Source: Providencia manganoxydans
GTDB lineage: Bacteria > Pseudomonadota > Gammaproteobacteria > Enterobacterales > Enterobacteriaceae
Length of the DNA: 64,000 nucleotides
Direction of reading: 5' to 3'
NCBI RefSeq assembly: GCF_016618195.1
Contig: NZ_CP067099.1
Span: 992,001 to 1,056,000, forward strand
Under the pieces are notes generated by a model, which ran no database searches, was not told where the DNA came from, and was given only the letters and a program-made list of their open reading frames with translations. Numbering within the stretch: the stretch's first letter is position 1; each line of letters starts with the position of its first letter. The position numbers and the translations under genes were made by a program. This document shows positions 33,273 to 42,765 of this stretch, in pieces.

Positions 33273-35768
33273 ATGCGTAAGAGTGTTATTGCGATATCAA
33301 TATTGAGTATTATTTTTTCAGGCTCTATTCATGCCAATGGAATAAAAAGTTTAAAAATTGGTGGATATATTATTCCTCCTGCATTCGTTATTGCATTAGA
33401 GGAAGGGATGACTGTACCTGTATTCCTACGATTAAAGGATGCAGATAAAAATAATCAAAGTGAAGATAAGATAGCAGATGCGGTCATTGTTATCGATCAG
33501 GATAAGATAAAGCTATCGAGTATTCATCTTATTGATAATACGCAAGGGCCTAAACTCAATGAGCAATTAGTAGAGAAAATAGATAATCAACAAAATGCTT
33601 TTTTTAATGAAAGTAATGGTATCGTGATTAGCCGTGATGCAGTACTACAATTGAATATCTCTTCTTTTAATTTATCTTTGGATGTTGATAAGCAAGCATT
33701 TTCGCCTAAAGAACGTATAAGACAATCCTCATTAGGAAACTCTTCTGTTGATTCAGTCTCAGCAGTCGCTAACTATGATCTCGGTATTTTTCAAAGCCAA
33801 GTCAAAAATGCTAACAATACGTCTAGTAGCTATTTCAATTTAGATACCTTATTTGCGCTTGCAGAACACCATATGAATATTAATGCTTCTGTTTACAGTA
33901 TTGGTAAATCGAATTCAAATGTTGAACTCTATCGAGCAATGTATGAGCGTGATTTTGGTGGCTTGCGTTTTGCGCTTGGATTAATGAGCACATGGAATTT
34001 ACAGTCTATCGCTAGTTTGACTACGTTAAGCAGTAGCAAAATTTATGCGGTCTCAATAGGTAATAATTCCTCAAGTCTTATGGTTAATAAGCAGCAGTCT
34101 TTAACACCAATTTATGCATTTTTGAATAGCCCTGGTGAAGTACGAATATATCGACAAGGTAAGTTGTTAAATATTCAAAACTTCCCTATGGGTAACTATG
34201 AGGTTGATACTAGCGTATTACCTTATGGTATTTATGATGTCACGATTGAAACTGTTGTTGATGGTAAAGTTGTGACGACACAAAACCAAACTATTAATAA
34301 ATCATTTGGTGCTATGGGGAGAAATTTTGATAAGACCAATTGGGAAATTTATGGTGGTTATGTTGATTTCGATAAGAAAAGTTATGTGAGAGGTGAAAAC
34401 TCACACACTCAAACTCCAAATAAGAGCTATTTATTAGGTGCTTCGATAGCAAAAAGTTTTCCGATATTCTCAGGATTGAGTTTAACCATGTCTAACTATG
34501 GTTTTGATAAGTTCTTAGTCAATGAAACCAGTATTAATGTTGCTTTAAATGAGCACTTATCAATTTCTTGGCAAGGTATGTTGGAAAACCATGGAAGTCA
34601 TCGGAATATTGGCACTATTTCTGTAAATTTACCGGATGGTTATGCCTCATTATGGGCGTCGAGGGAGAAGACAGTCATAAAAGGTGATTTGCCACTTTAT
34701 GATGCAGATAGCTATTCTTATGGTGGTACTTTTAATTTTGATAAAGTGATTGATAGAGCAGGAAGCTTTACTATTAGTAATACCAAAGATCGCCGCGTTG
34801 GCAGTGATTCGATTAACTATGAATATGCGAATACATTATTTTCTGGACGTTACGGGACCGTCGGGCTAAGAGCGGGTGTTCAGCGTTACCATTATGATAA
34901 TCAAAGCAGTACTAATGAAAAATATATTAATCTTGATTTTTCTTTGCCGTTATCCACTTGGTTAAGCACTGGTGTTTCTTCTACGAACGGTAACGTAAAG
35001 GCCAATATTTATGCGAATAAAAACTTTGATGATTCTGCAATCACGAATGCAGGGGTATCTGTTTCTAAATTAGTCCGAGATAAAAACAACGGTGAGTCAG
35101 ACTTCTCAACATTAGCTTATGCTTCTTACGATATGAAATATAACTCAGGTACGATCACATTAAATCGACCGGATAATGATAGGTTTAATGGTAATTATAC
35201 TTCTCGTGGCTCTATTGCTTATAGTAATGGCATGGTGACACCAAGTGGACAGCAAGGAAAATCAGGGGTGATTATTAACTCTGACATTAACGGTGCTGGA
35301 AGTATGGTGGCGAAGGTCAACGGTCAAAATTATCCTATTAGTGGAAAAAATACATTTATCCCTCTATCGCCTTATTCTGACTACGACATTCAATTAATGA
35401 ATGATGGTAAGTCGAAAGATAGCTTCGATATTGTGTCTGGAAGGAACAAATCTGTCACTTTATATCCGGGGAATATTGCTTTTTATCAGCCGGAAGTTAG
35501 GCAATTAATCACTGTTTTCGGTCGCCTTAAATCACCAGATGGTGAATTTATTAAATATGCTTCAATACGTAATCATATTGGAAGAACCAAGACGGATGAA
35601 AATGGTGAGTTTTCGATGGATGTTGATGTTCGCTACCCAGTTATTTCGCTATTGCAAGAAGATGAAAAAACAATTTGTGAGGCCGATTTAAACCTACAAG
35701 GCGCTAGAGGTGCTTTGTGGGTAGGCGATGTCACCTGTGAGCCTCAATCTTCAATTGCGAAAAGATAA
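33273..35768 (+). CDS. ecpC: Common-pilus outer-membrane usher EcpC
   Basis: EcpC is the outer-membrane assembly pore of the common pilus. The 831-residue length is near E. coli EcpC (841). It has a signal peptide (residues 1-21, ending IHA), an N-terminal binding domain, a barrel-plus-plug region with SPGEVRIYRQGKLLNIQNFP and PYGIYDVTIETVVDGKVV, and C-terminal beta domains including VFGRLKSPDGEFIKYASIRN. It belongs to the TcfC-like alternative usher group and not to the FimD/PapC group of the second operon in this window. Its last codons precede ecpD by 13 bp. Confidence 0.9.
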   Translation: MRKSVIAISILSIIFSGSIHANGIKSLKIGGYIIPPAFVIALEEGMTVPVFLRLKDADKNNQSEDKIADAVIVIDQDKIKLSSIHLIDNTQGPKLNEQLVEKIDNQQNAFFNESNGIVISRDAVLQLNISSFNLSLDVDKQAFSPKERIRQSSLGNSSVDSVSAVANYDLGIFQSQVKNANNTSSSYFNLDTLFALAEHHMNINASVYSIGKSNSNVELYRAMYERDFGGLRFALGLMSTWNLQSIASLTTLSSSKIYAVSIGNNSSSLMVNKQQSLTPIYAFLNSPGEVRIYRQGKLLNIQNFPMGNYEVDTSVLPYGIYDVTIETVVDGKVVTTQNQTINKSFGAMGRNFDKTNWEIYGGYVDFDKKSYVRGENSHTQTPNKSYLLGASIAKSFPIFSGLSLTMSNYGFDKFLVNETSINVALNEHLSISWQGMLENHGSHRNIGTISVNLPDGYASLWASREKTVIKGDLPLYDADSYSYGGTFNFDKVIDRAGSFTISNTKDRRVGSDSINYEYANTLFSGRYGTVGLRAGVQRYHYDNQSSTNEKYINLDFSLPLSTWLSTGVSSTNGNVKANIYANKNFDDSAITNAGVSVSKLVRDKNNGESDFSTLAYASYDMKYNSGTITLNRPDNDRFNGNYTSRGSIAYSNGMVTPSGQQGKSGVIINSDINGAGSMVAKVNGQNYPISGKNTFIPLSPYSDYDIQLMNDGKSKDSFDIVSGRNKSVTLYPGNIAFYQPEVRQLITVFGRLKSPDGEFIKYASIRNHIGRTKTDENGEFSMDVDVRYPVISLLQEDEKTICEADLNLQGARGALWVGDVTCEPQSSIAKR

Positions 35769-35781
35769 AGAGAATTTGCTA

Positions 35782-37389
35782 ATGAATAAACATAGACTTT
35801 TTATATTTCTCGTTTGTACCATTGTTAATGGTTTTACGGGAGGAAATGTACAAGCTGCAAATGTTACCAATAGTTATGTATTTATTGAAAATAACGTCGA
35901 TGATGAATATTTTATTACTCCGAGATCTACCGATCCTCGTTTTTCGGGATCAAATAAATACACGCGTTACTCAGGGACATCTCAGCTAAGTCTTGGCTAT
36001 ATGGGGTATACGAATACAGGCATTCGGGCTAATCAAAATGTTGATATTTGGTTAGAAAATTCACCAATAGATCGGCCGTTTACAGGTAATCGATGTATGC
36101 GAAACACTTGCCGTGATAGTACAGGATATTGGCCTGCTCAATATATGGGGAAAGATGGTGCTTATAAAATTGTACAGAGTGATGTGCGTGGAGAATCCAA
36201 TTATGCTAGGGGGATCTTCAGTGATTCAGCATATCAATATTTCTTACAATTACCTGTGAGTACGAACGAGACATATAGCTATCGAGCTTGCATGACACAA
36301 ACAGATTATGACCCAAGTAAAGGTGAATCTTGTAGAAGCGTTGGCGGTAATATCATTGCTTCCCATGAATTTAATATAACTAAGTCTGGTCATATCAAAC
36401 TAACCTCTACTGGTGCATTACAAGAAATTTTTATTGATAGTAATGGGAATCCTAATCTAGGGTTAGGCTCTGAGTTTTGCCGTATTGGTATTATTTCAAA
36501 TCAAAGTGGTATTATTTGCCAGGTTATTGATCAAGAAACTAAAGGTGATATTTTTGCCAACATTAGGTTGAGCCTGAAAATTAATAATACATTAATTCCT
36601 TTTACTCCTGCGGGAAACACGATATTAATTGGCCCTGATGACGGAAGTAATCGTTGGTATAACTATAACTCAACAAATCAAGCTAATTATTACTTTAAAC
36701 CGACAAATCAACATGTATCTATATTTTTATCAAACACTTTCTTTAAAGAATTAGTTAGCCGTAATGTTGACTTTACTAATAGCCAAGATTTTTTCACATT
36801 TTCGTTTACTAACACGGCAGTACCACAATCAGGATACTATGAATTTACGCCATCAAATAAAATGATCATAAAACCGAGAGATTATGGGATTAGTATCATT
36901 CCTGCCGATTTTAACCCTGTTCAATCTAAAACAGGAAAAGTGGGGAGTGAAGAGCCGCCGATTGAATTCAATTATATCGTTACTACCAGTGGTTTTCGCC
37001 AAGCAGATTCAATTACAGCTAAAGTTGATGGTCCTTCTGTTGCTTTAAAGGGACAAACATATTGTCTTTTCTCATCGGATGATGAGAAGTTTAAAGTTCC
37101 ATTTTCTGCTTATCTTTCATTTACAAATGAAAATGGCGGTAAATCGACATATCGAGCAAGTTGTGATAGCAATGAAATATCACTTAAAAATGCTTTATGG
37201 TCTGAAACACCATGGGATCAACCAAATCAAGATCTCGGATCTTTTTATCGCACTAATCTGGATTTATCATTCCCTATGAATGATTCCAGTTCATTGTTTA
37301 CATTGGATGGTATTGACTGGCTAGGTACGGTATCGGCAAGTGGTACGGTGACAGTAAAAGCAATCTGGACTGGACCTGATGTTCATTAA
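35782..37389 (+). CDS. ecpD: Common-pilus tip adhesin EcpD
   Basis: EcpD is the tip subunit and adhesin. The 535-residue precursor has a signal peptide (MNKHRLFIFLVCTIVNGFTG, ending VQA). The N-terminal adhesin half contains NSYVFIENNVDDEYFITPRS and WLENSPIDRPFTGNRCMRN; the C-terminal pilin half has GSEEPPIEFNYIVTTSGF and WLGTVSASGTVTVKAIW, both near-identical in style to E. coli EcpD (547). The start at 35782 is set by the signal peptide; a longer frame from 35728 overlaps ecpC and is unlikely. Cysteine pairs (CMRNTC and others) suggest disulfides in the adhesin domain. The receptor is unknown. Confidence 0.88.
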   Translation: MNKHRLFIFLVCTIVNGFTGGNVQAANVTNSYVFIENNVDDEYFITPRSTDPRFSGSNKYTRYSGTSQLSLGYMGYTNTGIRANQNVDIWLENSPIDRPFTGNRCMRNTCRDSTGYWPAQYMGKDGAYKIVQSDVRGESNYARGIFSDSAYQYFLQLPVSTNETYSYRACMTQTDYDPSKGESCRSVGGNIIASHEFNITKSGHIKLTSTGALQEIFIDSNGNPNLGLGSEFCRIGIISNQSGIICQVIDQETKGDIFANIRLSLKINNTLIPFTPAGNTILIGPDDGSNRWYNYNSTNQANYYFKPTNQHVSIFLSNTFFKELVSRNVDFTNSQDFFTFSFTNTAVPQSGYYEFTPSNKMIIKPRDYGISIIPADFNPVQSKTGKVGSEEPPIEFNYIVTTSGFRQADSITAKVDGPSVALKGQTYCLFSSDDEKFKVPFSAYLSFTNENGGKSTYRASCDSNEISLKNALWSETPWDQPNQDLGSFYRTNLDLSFPMNDSSSLFTLDGIDWLGTVSASGTVTVKAIWTGPDVH

Positions 37390-37428
37390 AGTTCAACAAC
37401 CTCTAACAATGTAGGCATAAGTGATAAA

Positions 37429-38106
37429 ATGGTTAAAGTTAAACTAAGCTCTTATATATTATTCATAATGTCATGTTTATTTTATAACTGTGCTTATGCC
37501 TTATATATCGATACCGATATATCTTCTATGGAAGCGGATAAAGAGTTTTTTTCAAAGCCATACATTAATGATACGAAAACAACGAATCTGTATAGTTTTA
37601 GTGCGTATAAGATTGATCGACCGGGAGGTCATGAAGTTGGCGAAGAGATCCGCAATGGTGAGATTATTTTCACTCCACTAAAAAAAATCTTATTACCAAA
37701 AGAGCAAGAATTTTTTAAGATTTTTTATCGTGGAAAGGTTGACGAACAGGAGAGATATTACAAAGTGATTATTAGTGAAACACCATTTGAAGCGCAAAAT
37801 AGTGTTGCTCAAAAGAAATCTCCTTTGTTTTATCCCACTATCAGTTTAGAAACCTACTTTGTTGTTAGACCCAAGCAACCTAATTTCAAATATGAAAGTG
37901 ATCCTGTTGAAGGAGTATTAAAAAATACCGGAAATACTTATTTTAGAGTGATCTTGCATGACAGTTGCCAAGTCAGTGAAGATGAAACACCTGATGTATT
38001 TTATTTGTTACCTCAGCAGGAATATCGAGATGCACGTTTAAAAAAGAAAAGCCGTAAATATATTGTGATTTTTGACAAATATCATTCGATTGGGAACTGT
38101 GAATAG
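37429..38106 (+). CDS. ecpE: Common-pilus second chaperone EcpE
   Basis: EcpE is a second chaperone-like protein, thought to serve the tip subunit. The 225-residue protein has a signal sequence (LSSYILFIMSCLFYNCAYA) and the chaperone fold with YKIDRPGGHEVGEEIRNGEI, LPKEQEFFKIFYRGKVDEQE and ISLETYFVVRPKQPNFKYES, in line with E. coli EcpE (236). The N-terminus of the mature part differs from EcpB, as in E. coli. It closes the operon and is followed by a 12-bp hairpin. Confidence 0.85.
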   Translation: MVKVKLSSYILFIMSCLFYNCAYALYIDTDISSMEADKEFFSKPYINDTKTTNLYSFSAYKIDRPGGHEVGEEIRNGEIIFTPLKKILLPKEQEFFKIFYRGKVDEQERYYKVIISETPFEAQNSVAQKKSPLFYPTISLETYFVVRPKQPNFKYESDPVEGVLKNTGNTYFRVILHDSCQVSEDETPDVFYLLPQQEYRDARLKKKSRKYIVIFDKYHSIGNCE

Positions 38107-38112
38107 TATGGG

Positions 38113-38141
38113 CTTTGCAAGTTAGTCAATAACTTGCAAAG
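38113..38141. terminator. Hairpin between ecpE and ugpQ
   Basis: A perfect 12-bp stem (CTTTGCAAGTTA / TAACTTGCAAAG) with a 5-base loop fills the gap between the two convergent genes. There is no clean U-tract on either side, but position makes it the likely end of both transcripts. Confidence 0.7.
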
Positions 38142-38151
38142 TGAAGCAATA

Positions 38152-38892
38152 TCATGCAGCAAAATCAGGACCAATAACATCGATCGCATCGGTACAAATT
38201 GCATCAACCCCCCATTTTAATAACTCCGCAGCACGGGGTGGTTTATTGACGGTATAGACTAAAATATGTAACCCTGCATTTTTTAATTGTTTAATCCGCT
38301 TTTCATCTAATAGTTTATGATTTAGATGGATAGATACACAATCCAGTCGTGTTGTTAGCTCATGCCAATCATCGCGCCAATCATCTAATAGCAATCCTCT
38401 CGGCAATTCTGGTACAGCCCGTTGAGCAGCCTCTAGTGCTTCAATTGAGAAAGAGGAGAGCAATGGAGCTGTTTGGCCTTGCCACAATTGAAGCGCTGCA
38501 AGCGCGATAATTTTTCCTGTTTCAGCTTCTAGACCTGTTGTTGGTTTAATTTCGATATTCGCCATCATAGCGTGTTGTTGGCAACGAGCTGCGACTTCAG
38601 AAAGTAAAGGTAATGGCTCACCTGCAAATTTTTTACTATACCAACTACCTGCATCAACTTTTAATAATTGTAGCCAATTTAATTCACCTGCAACGCCGTA
38701 AGCATTGCTAGTACGATCAAGTGTGTCGTCGTGCAAGAGAAAAATCTGACCATCAAGAGAAAGTTTTGCATCAAATTCAATCATGGTATGACCAAAACTA
38801 GCCCCAACATCGATTGCGGCTAATGTATTTTCTGGAGCAAGTTTCCCTCCGCCTCGGTGAGCAACAATTTTAGGATAAGGCCATGATTTCAT
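38152..38892 (-). CDS. ugpQ: Glycerophosphodiester phosphodiesterase UgpQ
   Basis: UgpQ is a cytoplasmic enzyme that hydrolyses glycerophosphodiesters to glycerol-3-phosphate and an alcohol. The 246-residue length matches E. coli (247). The active-site motif is [18 protein letters not shown] (His near residue 12) with [20 protein letters not shown] (metal-binding Glu and Asp, second His). Further marks are [12 protein letters not shown] and the C-terminal [12 protein letters not shown]. The ugpBAEC transporter genes are absent here, so it is a monocistronic relocation between two fimbrial operons. Confidence 0.95.
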   Translation of the reverse strand: MKSWPYPKIVAHRGGGKLAPENTLAAIDVGASFGHTMIEFDAKLSLDGQIFLLHDDTLDRTSNAYGVAGELNWLQLLKVDAGSWYSKKFAGEPLPLLSEVAARCQQHAMMANIEIKPTTGLEAETGKIIALAALQLWQGQTAPLLSSFSIEALEAAQRAVPELPRGLLLDDWRDDWHELTTRLDCVSIHLNHKLLDEKRIKQLKNAGLHILVYTVNKPPRAAELLKWGVDAICTDAIDVIGPDFAA

Positions 38893-39173
38893 AGATTTTG
38901 TCCGTTTTTCATTAGAAAGGGGAATAGGGTTTTGATTAAAACATAATATTAATTCACTTGTAATGAATATTTTAATACTTCGATGATTACCTGCTCGTCA
39001 AAGGATAACAAAACGTTATCGCATTTTCTGTTTTATTAAAGCAAGGGAGGTTTTAGATATAAGGAGTATCTAAAAGGCTAATAAAAGTCTAATCTGGTGC
39101 TTTTACAATGATAGGTATCGGAAATAAATACTTTATTGCCTTAGGTAGAGGTGAGCACTTTTAAGGGATAAAA

Positions 39174-39728
39174 ATGAAAAAAAGAAGTTTTATGACGCAA
39201 ACAGAAGTAGATGCATTACTGGCCGCTACAAAGAGTGGGAGATATCCTGAAAGGGATTATTGTTTGTTTTTAATGGGCTTTTTACATGGTTTTAGGGTAA
39301 GTGAATTACGCCAATTGTCCCTTGATGATATCGATATGAAGCAAAAAGTTATTTATGTTAAACGTTTAAAATCTGGGCTTTCAACTGTACAGCCTCTAAT
39401 TCCTGAAGAATATGATGCTTTGGTTATGTGGCTATCCAAACGTAAAAAAATTGCCTCAGATGATAATAAATGGGTTTTTTTATCTCAAAAAAATCAACCT
39501 TTATCACGTAGCCAAATTTTTCGTTTAATTGAAAAATATGGGCAAGACGCTAAGTTATCAATTAAAGTGCACCCACATATGTTACGTCATGCTTGCGGTT
39601 ATGCTTTGGCTGATTTAGGTCGTGATACCCGCTTAATCCAAGATTATTTAGGGCACAGAAATATTGCACATACTGTTATTTATACTGCAAGTAACGAAAA
39701 ACGATTTAATGGTATATGGGACTATTAA
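39174..39728 (+). CDS. Tyrosine recombinase, FimB/FimE/MrpI type (orphan)
   Basis: This 184-residue enzyme is a short tyrosine recombinase of the kind that inverts fimbrial promoters. Catalytic residues are visible: Arg in HGFRVSELRQLSLDDID, His-x2-Arg in HPHMLRHACGYAL, His in LGHRNIAHTVIY with the nucleophile Tyr in VIYTASN. AAGGG lies 6 bp before the ATG. In Proteus mirabilis mrpI is divergent from mrpA with the switch between them. Here the nearest promoter of a fimbrial operon is about 8-10 kb away, and the enzyme lies between ugpQ and a decayed gene. Whether any switch remains is unknown; no inverted repeat pair typical of fimS was found nearby. Confidence 0.85.
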   Translation: MKKRSFMTQTEVDALLAATKSGRYPERDYCLFLMGFLHGFRVSELRQLSLDDIDMKQKVIYVKRLKSGLSTVQPLIPEEYDALVMWLSKRKKIASDDNKWVFLSQKNQPLSRSQIFRLIEKYGQDAKLSIKVHPHMLRHACGYALADLGRDTRLIQDYLGHRNIAHTVIYTASNEKRFNGIWDY

Positions 39729-39751
39729 ATTGAATGAGGTAGGTCGCGCCA

Positions 39752-40290
39752 TTATGGCGCGATTTGAGCTTTAAGGGCTAAGCATGCTTGTTGGAGGCCA
39801 TTGTCGCAAGCTAACTGAAAGTAATAACGTACGGCGTGATGTGAAGTTTGCGTAACGTGGTCTTTTTGGATTAACCAACCTAAATTGTATTGGGCATAAG
39901 CTTGCCGTAATTGCTCGTTTTTTTAGAGCATCAGTTGTCAAGATGGGCTGAGTTGAACTAGCTGGTGGCGGTGTACTGTTTTTTTCGCTAATAATTGTAG
40001 ATTATTGTTAAGACGTTGAACATCTGCTTGTTGCTGCTGAAGTTGTTGACGATATTATTGTTCACGACGCCGGCTAGCTTGCAATTATTGCTGCAATATT
40101 TTCAATTTGATTTAGGTAACTGGATCTCTGTTTGTCAGAAGGTTTCAGGAGTATTATCTGATAGCTGATCTTTACGTGCTTCATATTCTTGGAAGAATTG
40201 AAGTAACCTCGGTAAGCTATTATTTTTTCTTCACTATATGCTGTGGAAATAAAGAAAAAAGTATAGGAAAAACGACTGTAAATTTCAAAT
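39752..40290 (-). pseudogene. Decayed exported coiled-coil / Sel1-like repeat protein
   Basis: The minus strand preserves pieces of a protein in several frames. From the 5' end they are: a signal-like KFTVVFPILF, then EYEARKDQLSDNTPE, QLQQQQADVQRLNNNLQLLA, a Pro/Ser linker NSTPPPASSTQPILTTDALK, and a Sel1/TPR-like end AQYNLGWLIQKD ... YYFQLACDNGLQQACLALKA, which stops at 39752. At least three frameshifts and several internal stops interrupt it, so it is dead. The closest living family is uncertain (a periplasmic coiled-coil protein with a tetratricopeptide-like repeat). Exact ends are approximate. A 7-bp hairpin (TCGCGCC / GGCGCGA) at 39744-39762 overlaps its stop and may end the recombinase transcript. 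Confidence 0.6.
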
Positions 40291-40742
40291 TAATTGAGTG
40301 CCACACAGGATATGAAGCAGCCATAATAGCTTTTAATAACTAAAAAGCTATTATTAAAAATAGAATTAAATATAAGAGTAAATGATGGTGAATTTATTCT
40401 TATATTTATTCTTGTTACATAAATGATGTGGTTAATCGAGCTAACATAAAAACTAAAATTATGCAAATGAATAACCCAGAGAAGCGTTATTTTCTTTATT
40501 CGTATTTTATCAATCGGTAGTTGAATAAAAATTACAAATTTGCAGATATGACTTAGCTATGAAAGGGAATTTTAGTTTTGTATCCCCCATATTATGTCTG
40601 CCTCTTCTGAAACTTTAAAACTCCTAGACGTCGAGTGCGCTGCTGTGAGTATCAATTACTTAGCGGGATATTCCTAGCTCCTTGAACGTGATATCAGTAG
40701 TTGGCCTTTGGTGTTAATACCTCACTGCTTGTGATGGGGTGC
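40291..40742. other. Intergenic region downstream of the Mrp-type fimbrial operon
   Basis: No gene is supported in these 452 bases. A 12-bp perfect stem (ATAATAGCTTTT / AAAAGCTATTAT) lies at 40323-40354. The last 160 bases (about 40580-40740) are richer in G+C than the surroundings and may be a worn coding remnant, but no frame gives a recognisable protein. No clear terminator for the fimbrial operon was seen. Confidence 0.3.
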
Positions 40743-41606
40743 TCATTTGGCTTCTAAAACTAAGACTCCGGATGCTGAAGATTCTCCTGAAGTTAGCGCT
40801 ACACCAACTAAACTAGCTGTGACATTAAGGTTTGTTGTTTCTAGAGCATTTAATTCAATACCTGAACTATTCGCACTAATATCAGTACCATTAATAGCTA
40901 TTTTAGCTGCTACACTATTCCCAAAACTTAAATTCCCATTTTGATCTACCCGAGAAGAGGTTAATTTCAAGGTATAGTCTCTTGCATCCCCATTGCTACA
41001 ATTTATAGTTAAGTTTCTATTTTGTTTAGCACCATTTACATCTAATGCATTTGCTAAAAATGTAAAGTTTAATAATTGGTCGTTTAGTGTACATGTGTTT
41101 TTTTTATTTGGGGGATTCACAATTTCAATATCCCCACGCCGACTACTTCTTACTATATGTGCAGAAGCCCTGTTCATTGAATCATAACAGGCGTAAATAA
41201 AATCTATATTAATAGTGTCCATCAATTCTAAAGCCACAGAATCACCTGATATATATGGAATACTTATTTTATTATTCATTATATTTGTTATTGTATTTAT
41301 TGCTGATGTGTAGCTACCCAATCGGCCATTACATTCATTAGTTGAAAGTCTTTCGTAATACACTGTTATATTCCCTCTATTTGGAATATAACCAGAAGCT
41401 TCTAACCCAATTCTGACACTCTTTGGATCACCACTTCCCGGAGCTTTGTATCCTACTTCTGTCATCTGCCCTGTACCACCATTACTGACTACTGCATTCA
41501 TGTAAGGTCTAGGACCAAAGTCTACAGATGAATCAGCTGACGTATTAAAACTGATGATTAATAGAAATAATATATATAAGCTTGTCTGCATTCTATATTT
41601 TGACAT
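40743..41606 (-). CDS. Fimbrial tip adhesin-like protein (MrpH position)
   Basis: This 287-residue secreted protein is the last gene of the Mrp-type operon. It has a signal peptide (about 1-24, ending SADS), an N-terminal domain unrelated to the pilins (about 25-165, Cys pair in RLSTNECNGRL ... IYACYD) and a C-terminal pilin-like domain from about 168 (KNTCTLNDQLLNFTF ... LTINCSNGDARDYTLKLTSS). Two-domain structure and terminal position match tip adhesins such as MrpH, though sequence similarity to MrpH cannot be confirmed by eye. AGGAG lies 6 bp before the ATG. Receptor unknown. Confidence 0.72.
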   Translation of the reverse strand: MSKYRMQTSLYILFLLIISFNTSADSSVDFGPRPYMNAVVSNGGTGQMTEVGYKAPGSGDPKSVRIGLEASGYIPNRGNITVYYERLSTNECNGRLGSYTSAINTITNIMNNKISIPYISGDSVALELMDTINIDFIYACYDSMNRASAHIVRSSRRGDIEIVNPPNKKNTCTLNDQLLNFTFLANALDVNGAKQNRNLTINCSNGDARDYTLKLTSSRVDQNGNLSFGNSVAAKIAINGTDISANSSGIELNALETTNLNVTASLVGVALTSGESSASGVLVLEAK

Positions 41607-41679
41607 ATATAACTCCTGTTATATTTATGTAGTATTGTTATTTTGAATAGTTAACAAAAAATTAGCCATTTCTTTAGAG

Positions 41680-42222
41680 TTATTCATATTCAAGAATAAA
41701 AGTGGTAGTAGCCTCGAAAGTTCCGCGTGCAATGGATTTATCGCGAAGGGCGTTAGGTTCGCCTTGAACATAAGCTTTCAAATTGATGTTATTGGTGTCA
41801 CTGACTTTGAGTTGTTGAGTATAGTCCTTTGATCTATTTAACGAGATAGGTTCGCCACTTTGAGTTTCAAAACCAATAGCGATCCCATTTGCTTGGCTCC
41901 CTGCATTAAGTGCTAATAATCCGGGTAATGCTGTACTTTCAGTTCCCATAAAGGTTACTTGAACTTCTTTACCCAACACTAAATCACAATTAATTAACCT
42001 AATTGTAAATGGCTGGCTGTGTGTTCGTGTATTCAAATACAAATATTTGTCTACAATAGTACCAAAATCCAATTCGATATTTTCATCGCCAGGATATACT
42101 TCACAAGCGTCCTCAACCAATGTTCCATCAAATTGTACGGTTTCCGACTGCGCACAAAGCGGTACTCCAACTAGACTTAGTGACAAGACTAAAGACCATA
42201 ATTGACGTAATGGTATTTGCAT
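41680..42222 (-). CDS. Fimbrial minor subunit (MrpG-like position)
   Basis: This is a 180-residue type-1-family pilin: signal peptide ending CAQS, then VQFDGTLVEDACEVYPGDEN, LDFGTIVDKYLYLNTRTHSQ, PFTIRLINCDLVLGKEV (Cys pair) and the beta-zipper end RGTFEATTTFILEYE. It lies between the adhesin gene (73 bp away) and the next minor pilin (24 bp), which fits a tip-proximal adaptor. The start has GGGAAATAAG upstream, only a weak ribosome site. Confidence 0.75.
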   Translation of the reverse strand: MQIPLRQLWSLVLSLSLVGVPLCAQSETVQFDGTLVEDACEVYPGDENIELDFGTIVDKYLYLNTRTHSQPFTIRLINCDLVLGKEVQVTFMGTESTALPGLLALNAGSQANGIAIGFETQSGEPISLNRSKDYTQQLKVSDTNNINLKAYVQGEPNALRDKSIARGTFEATTTFILEYE

Positions 42223-42246
42223 TTTTCTTATTTCCCTTTTATCGTT

Positions 42247-42765
42247 TCATTGAAAATCGATGGTCAATGTCCCGGTCGCAGAAAAATTATCACCAACCAG
42301 CTCCGTTCCTGCGCGCTTAATCGGAACCGCCGATAATTTTGGGGGCTTTGAACTGTTAATTGCAAACGCTTTGTTCAGTTCTAACGGTATCCCGTCCTTT
42401 TGAATTTGAATACCTAATTTTCCGTTATTCATAGGGCTAATTGTGCGTAATGTTGCATTATCAAATCCCGAACCAGCAAGTATTCCACTGAACGTCAATG
42501 TCACATTCCACGGTTGAGTTAAGTCACCTTGGCAATTCAATTGATACGGTATGTCTTGTTTAAATAGATTCCCATCCACTTTACGGACCCCTACCTTTCC
42601 AAAAGAAACGCGTACGGGATTAGTTTGCCCTAATTCACAGGCAGGAGGGAGTACGAGCGTACCATCAAAAAACCAATTAGCTTCTACTGCTGAGGACATC
42701 ATCATGAAGAGCCCGCCTACACTACATAAATAACGTTGACTTGTGCTTATCAGTGACTTTTTCAT
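42247..42765 (-). CDS. Fimbrial minor subunit
   Basis: The product is a 172-residue pilin-like protein with signal peptide (ending SAVEA), WFFDGTLVLPPACELGQTNP, YQLNCQGDLTQPWNVTLTFS and a C-terminal strand GDNFSATGTLTIDFQ. One cysteine pair is conserved. It belongs to the same group as the three genes upstream, sharing the P-P-[AE]-C-x-[LVF] start and the K-x-[GM] ... AVPIK segment, so they arose by duplication. It overlaps the previous gene by 4 bp. AAAGG lies about 11 bp before the ATG. Confidence 0.75.
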   Translation of the reverse strand: MKKSLISTSQRYLCSVGGLFMMMSSAVEANWFFDGTLVLPPACELGQTNPVRVSFGKVGVRKVDGNLFKQDIPYQLNCQGDLTQPWNVTLTFSGILAGSGFDNATLRTISPMNNGKLGIQIQKDGIPLELNKAFAINSSKPPKLSAVPIKRAGTELVGDNFSATGTLTIDFQ

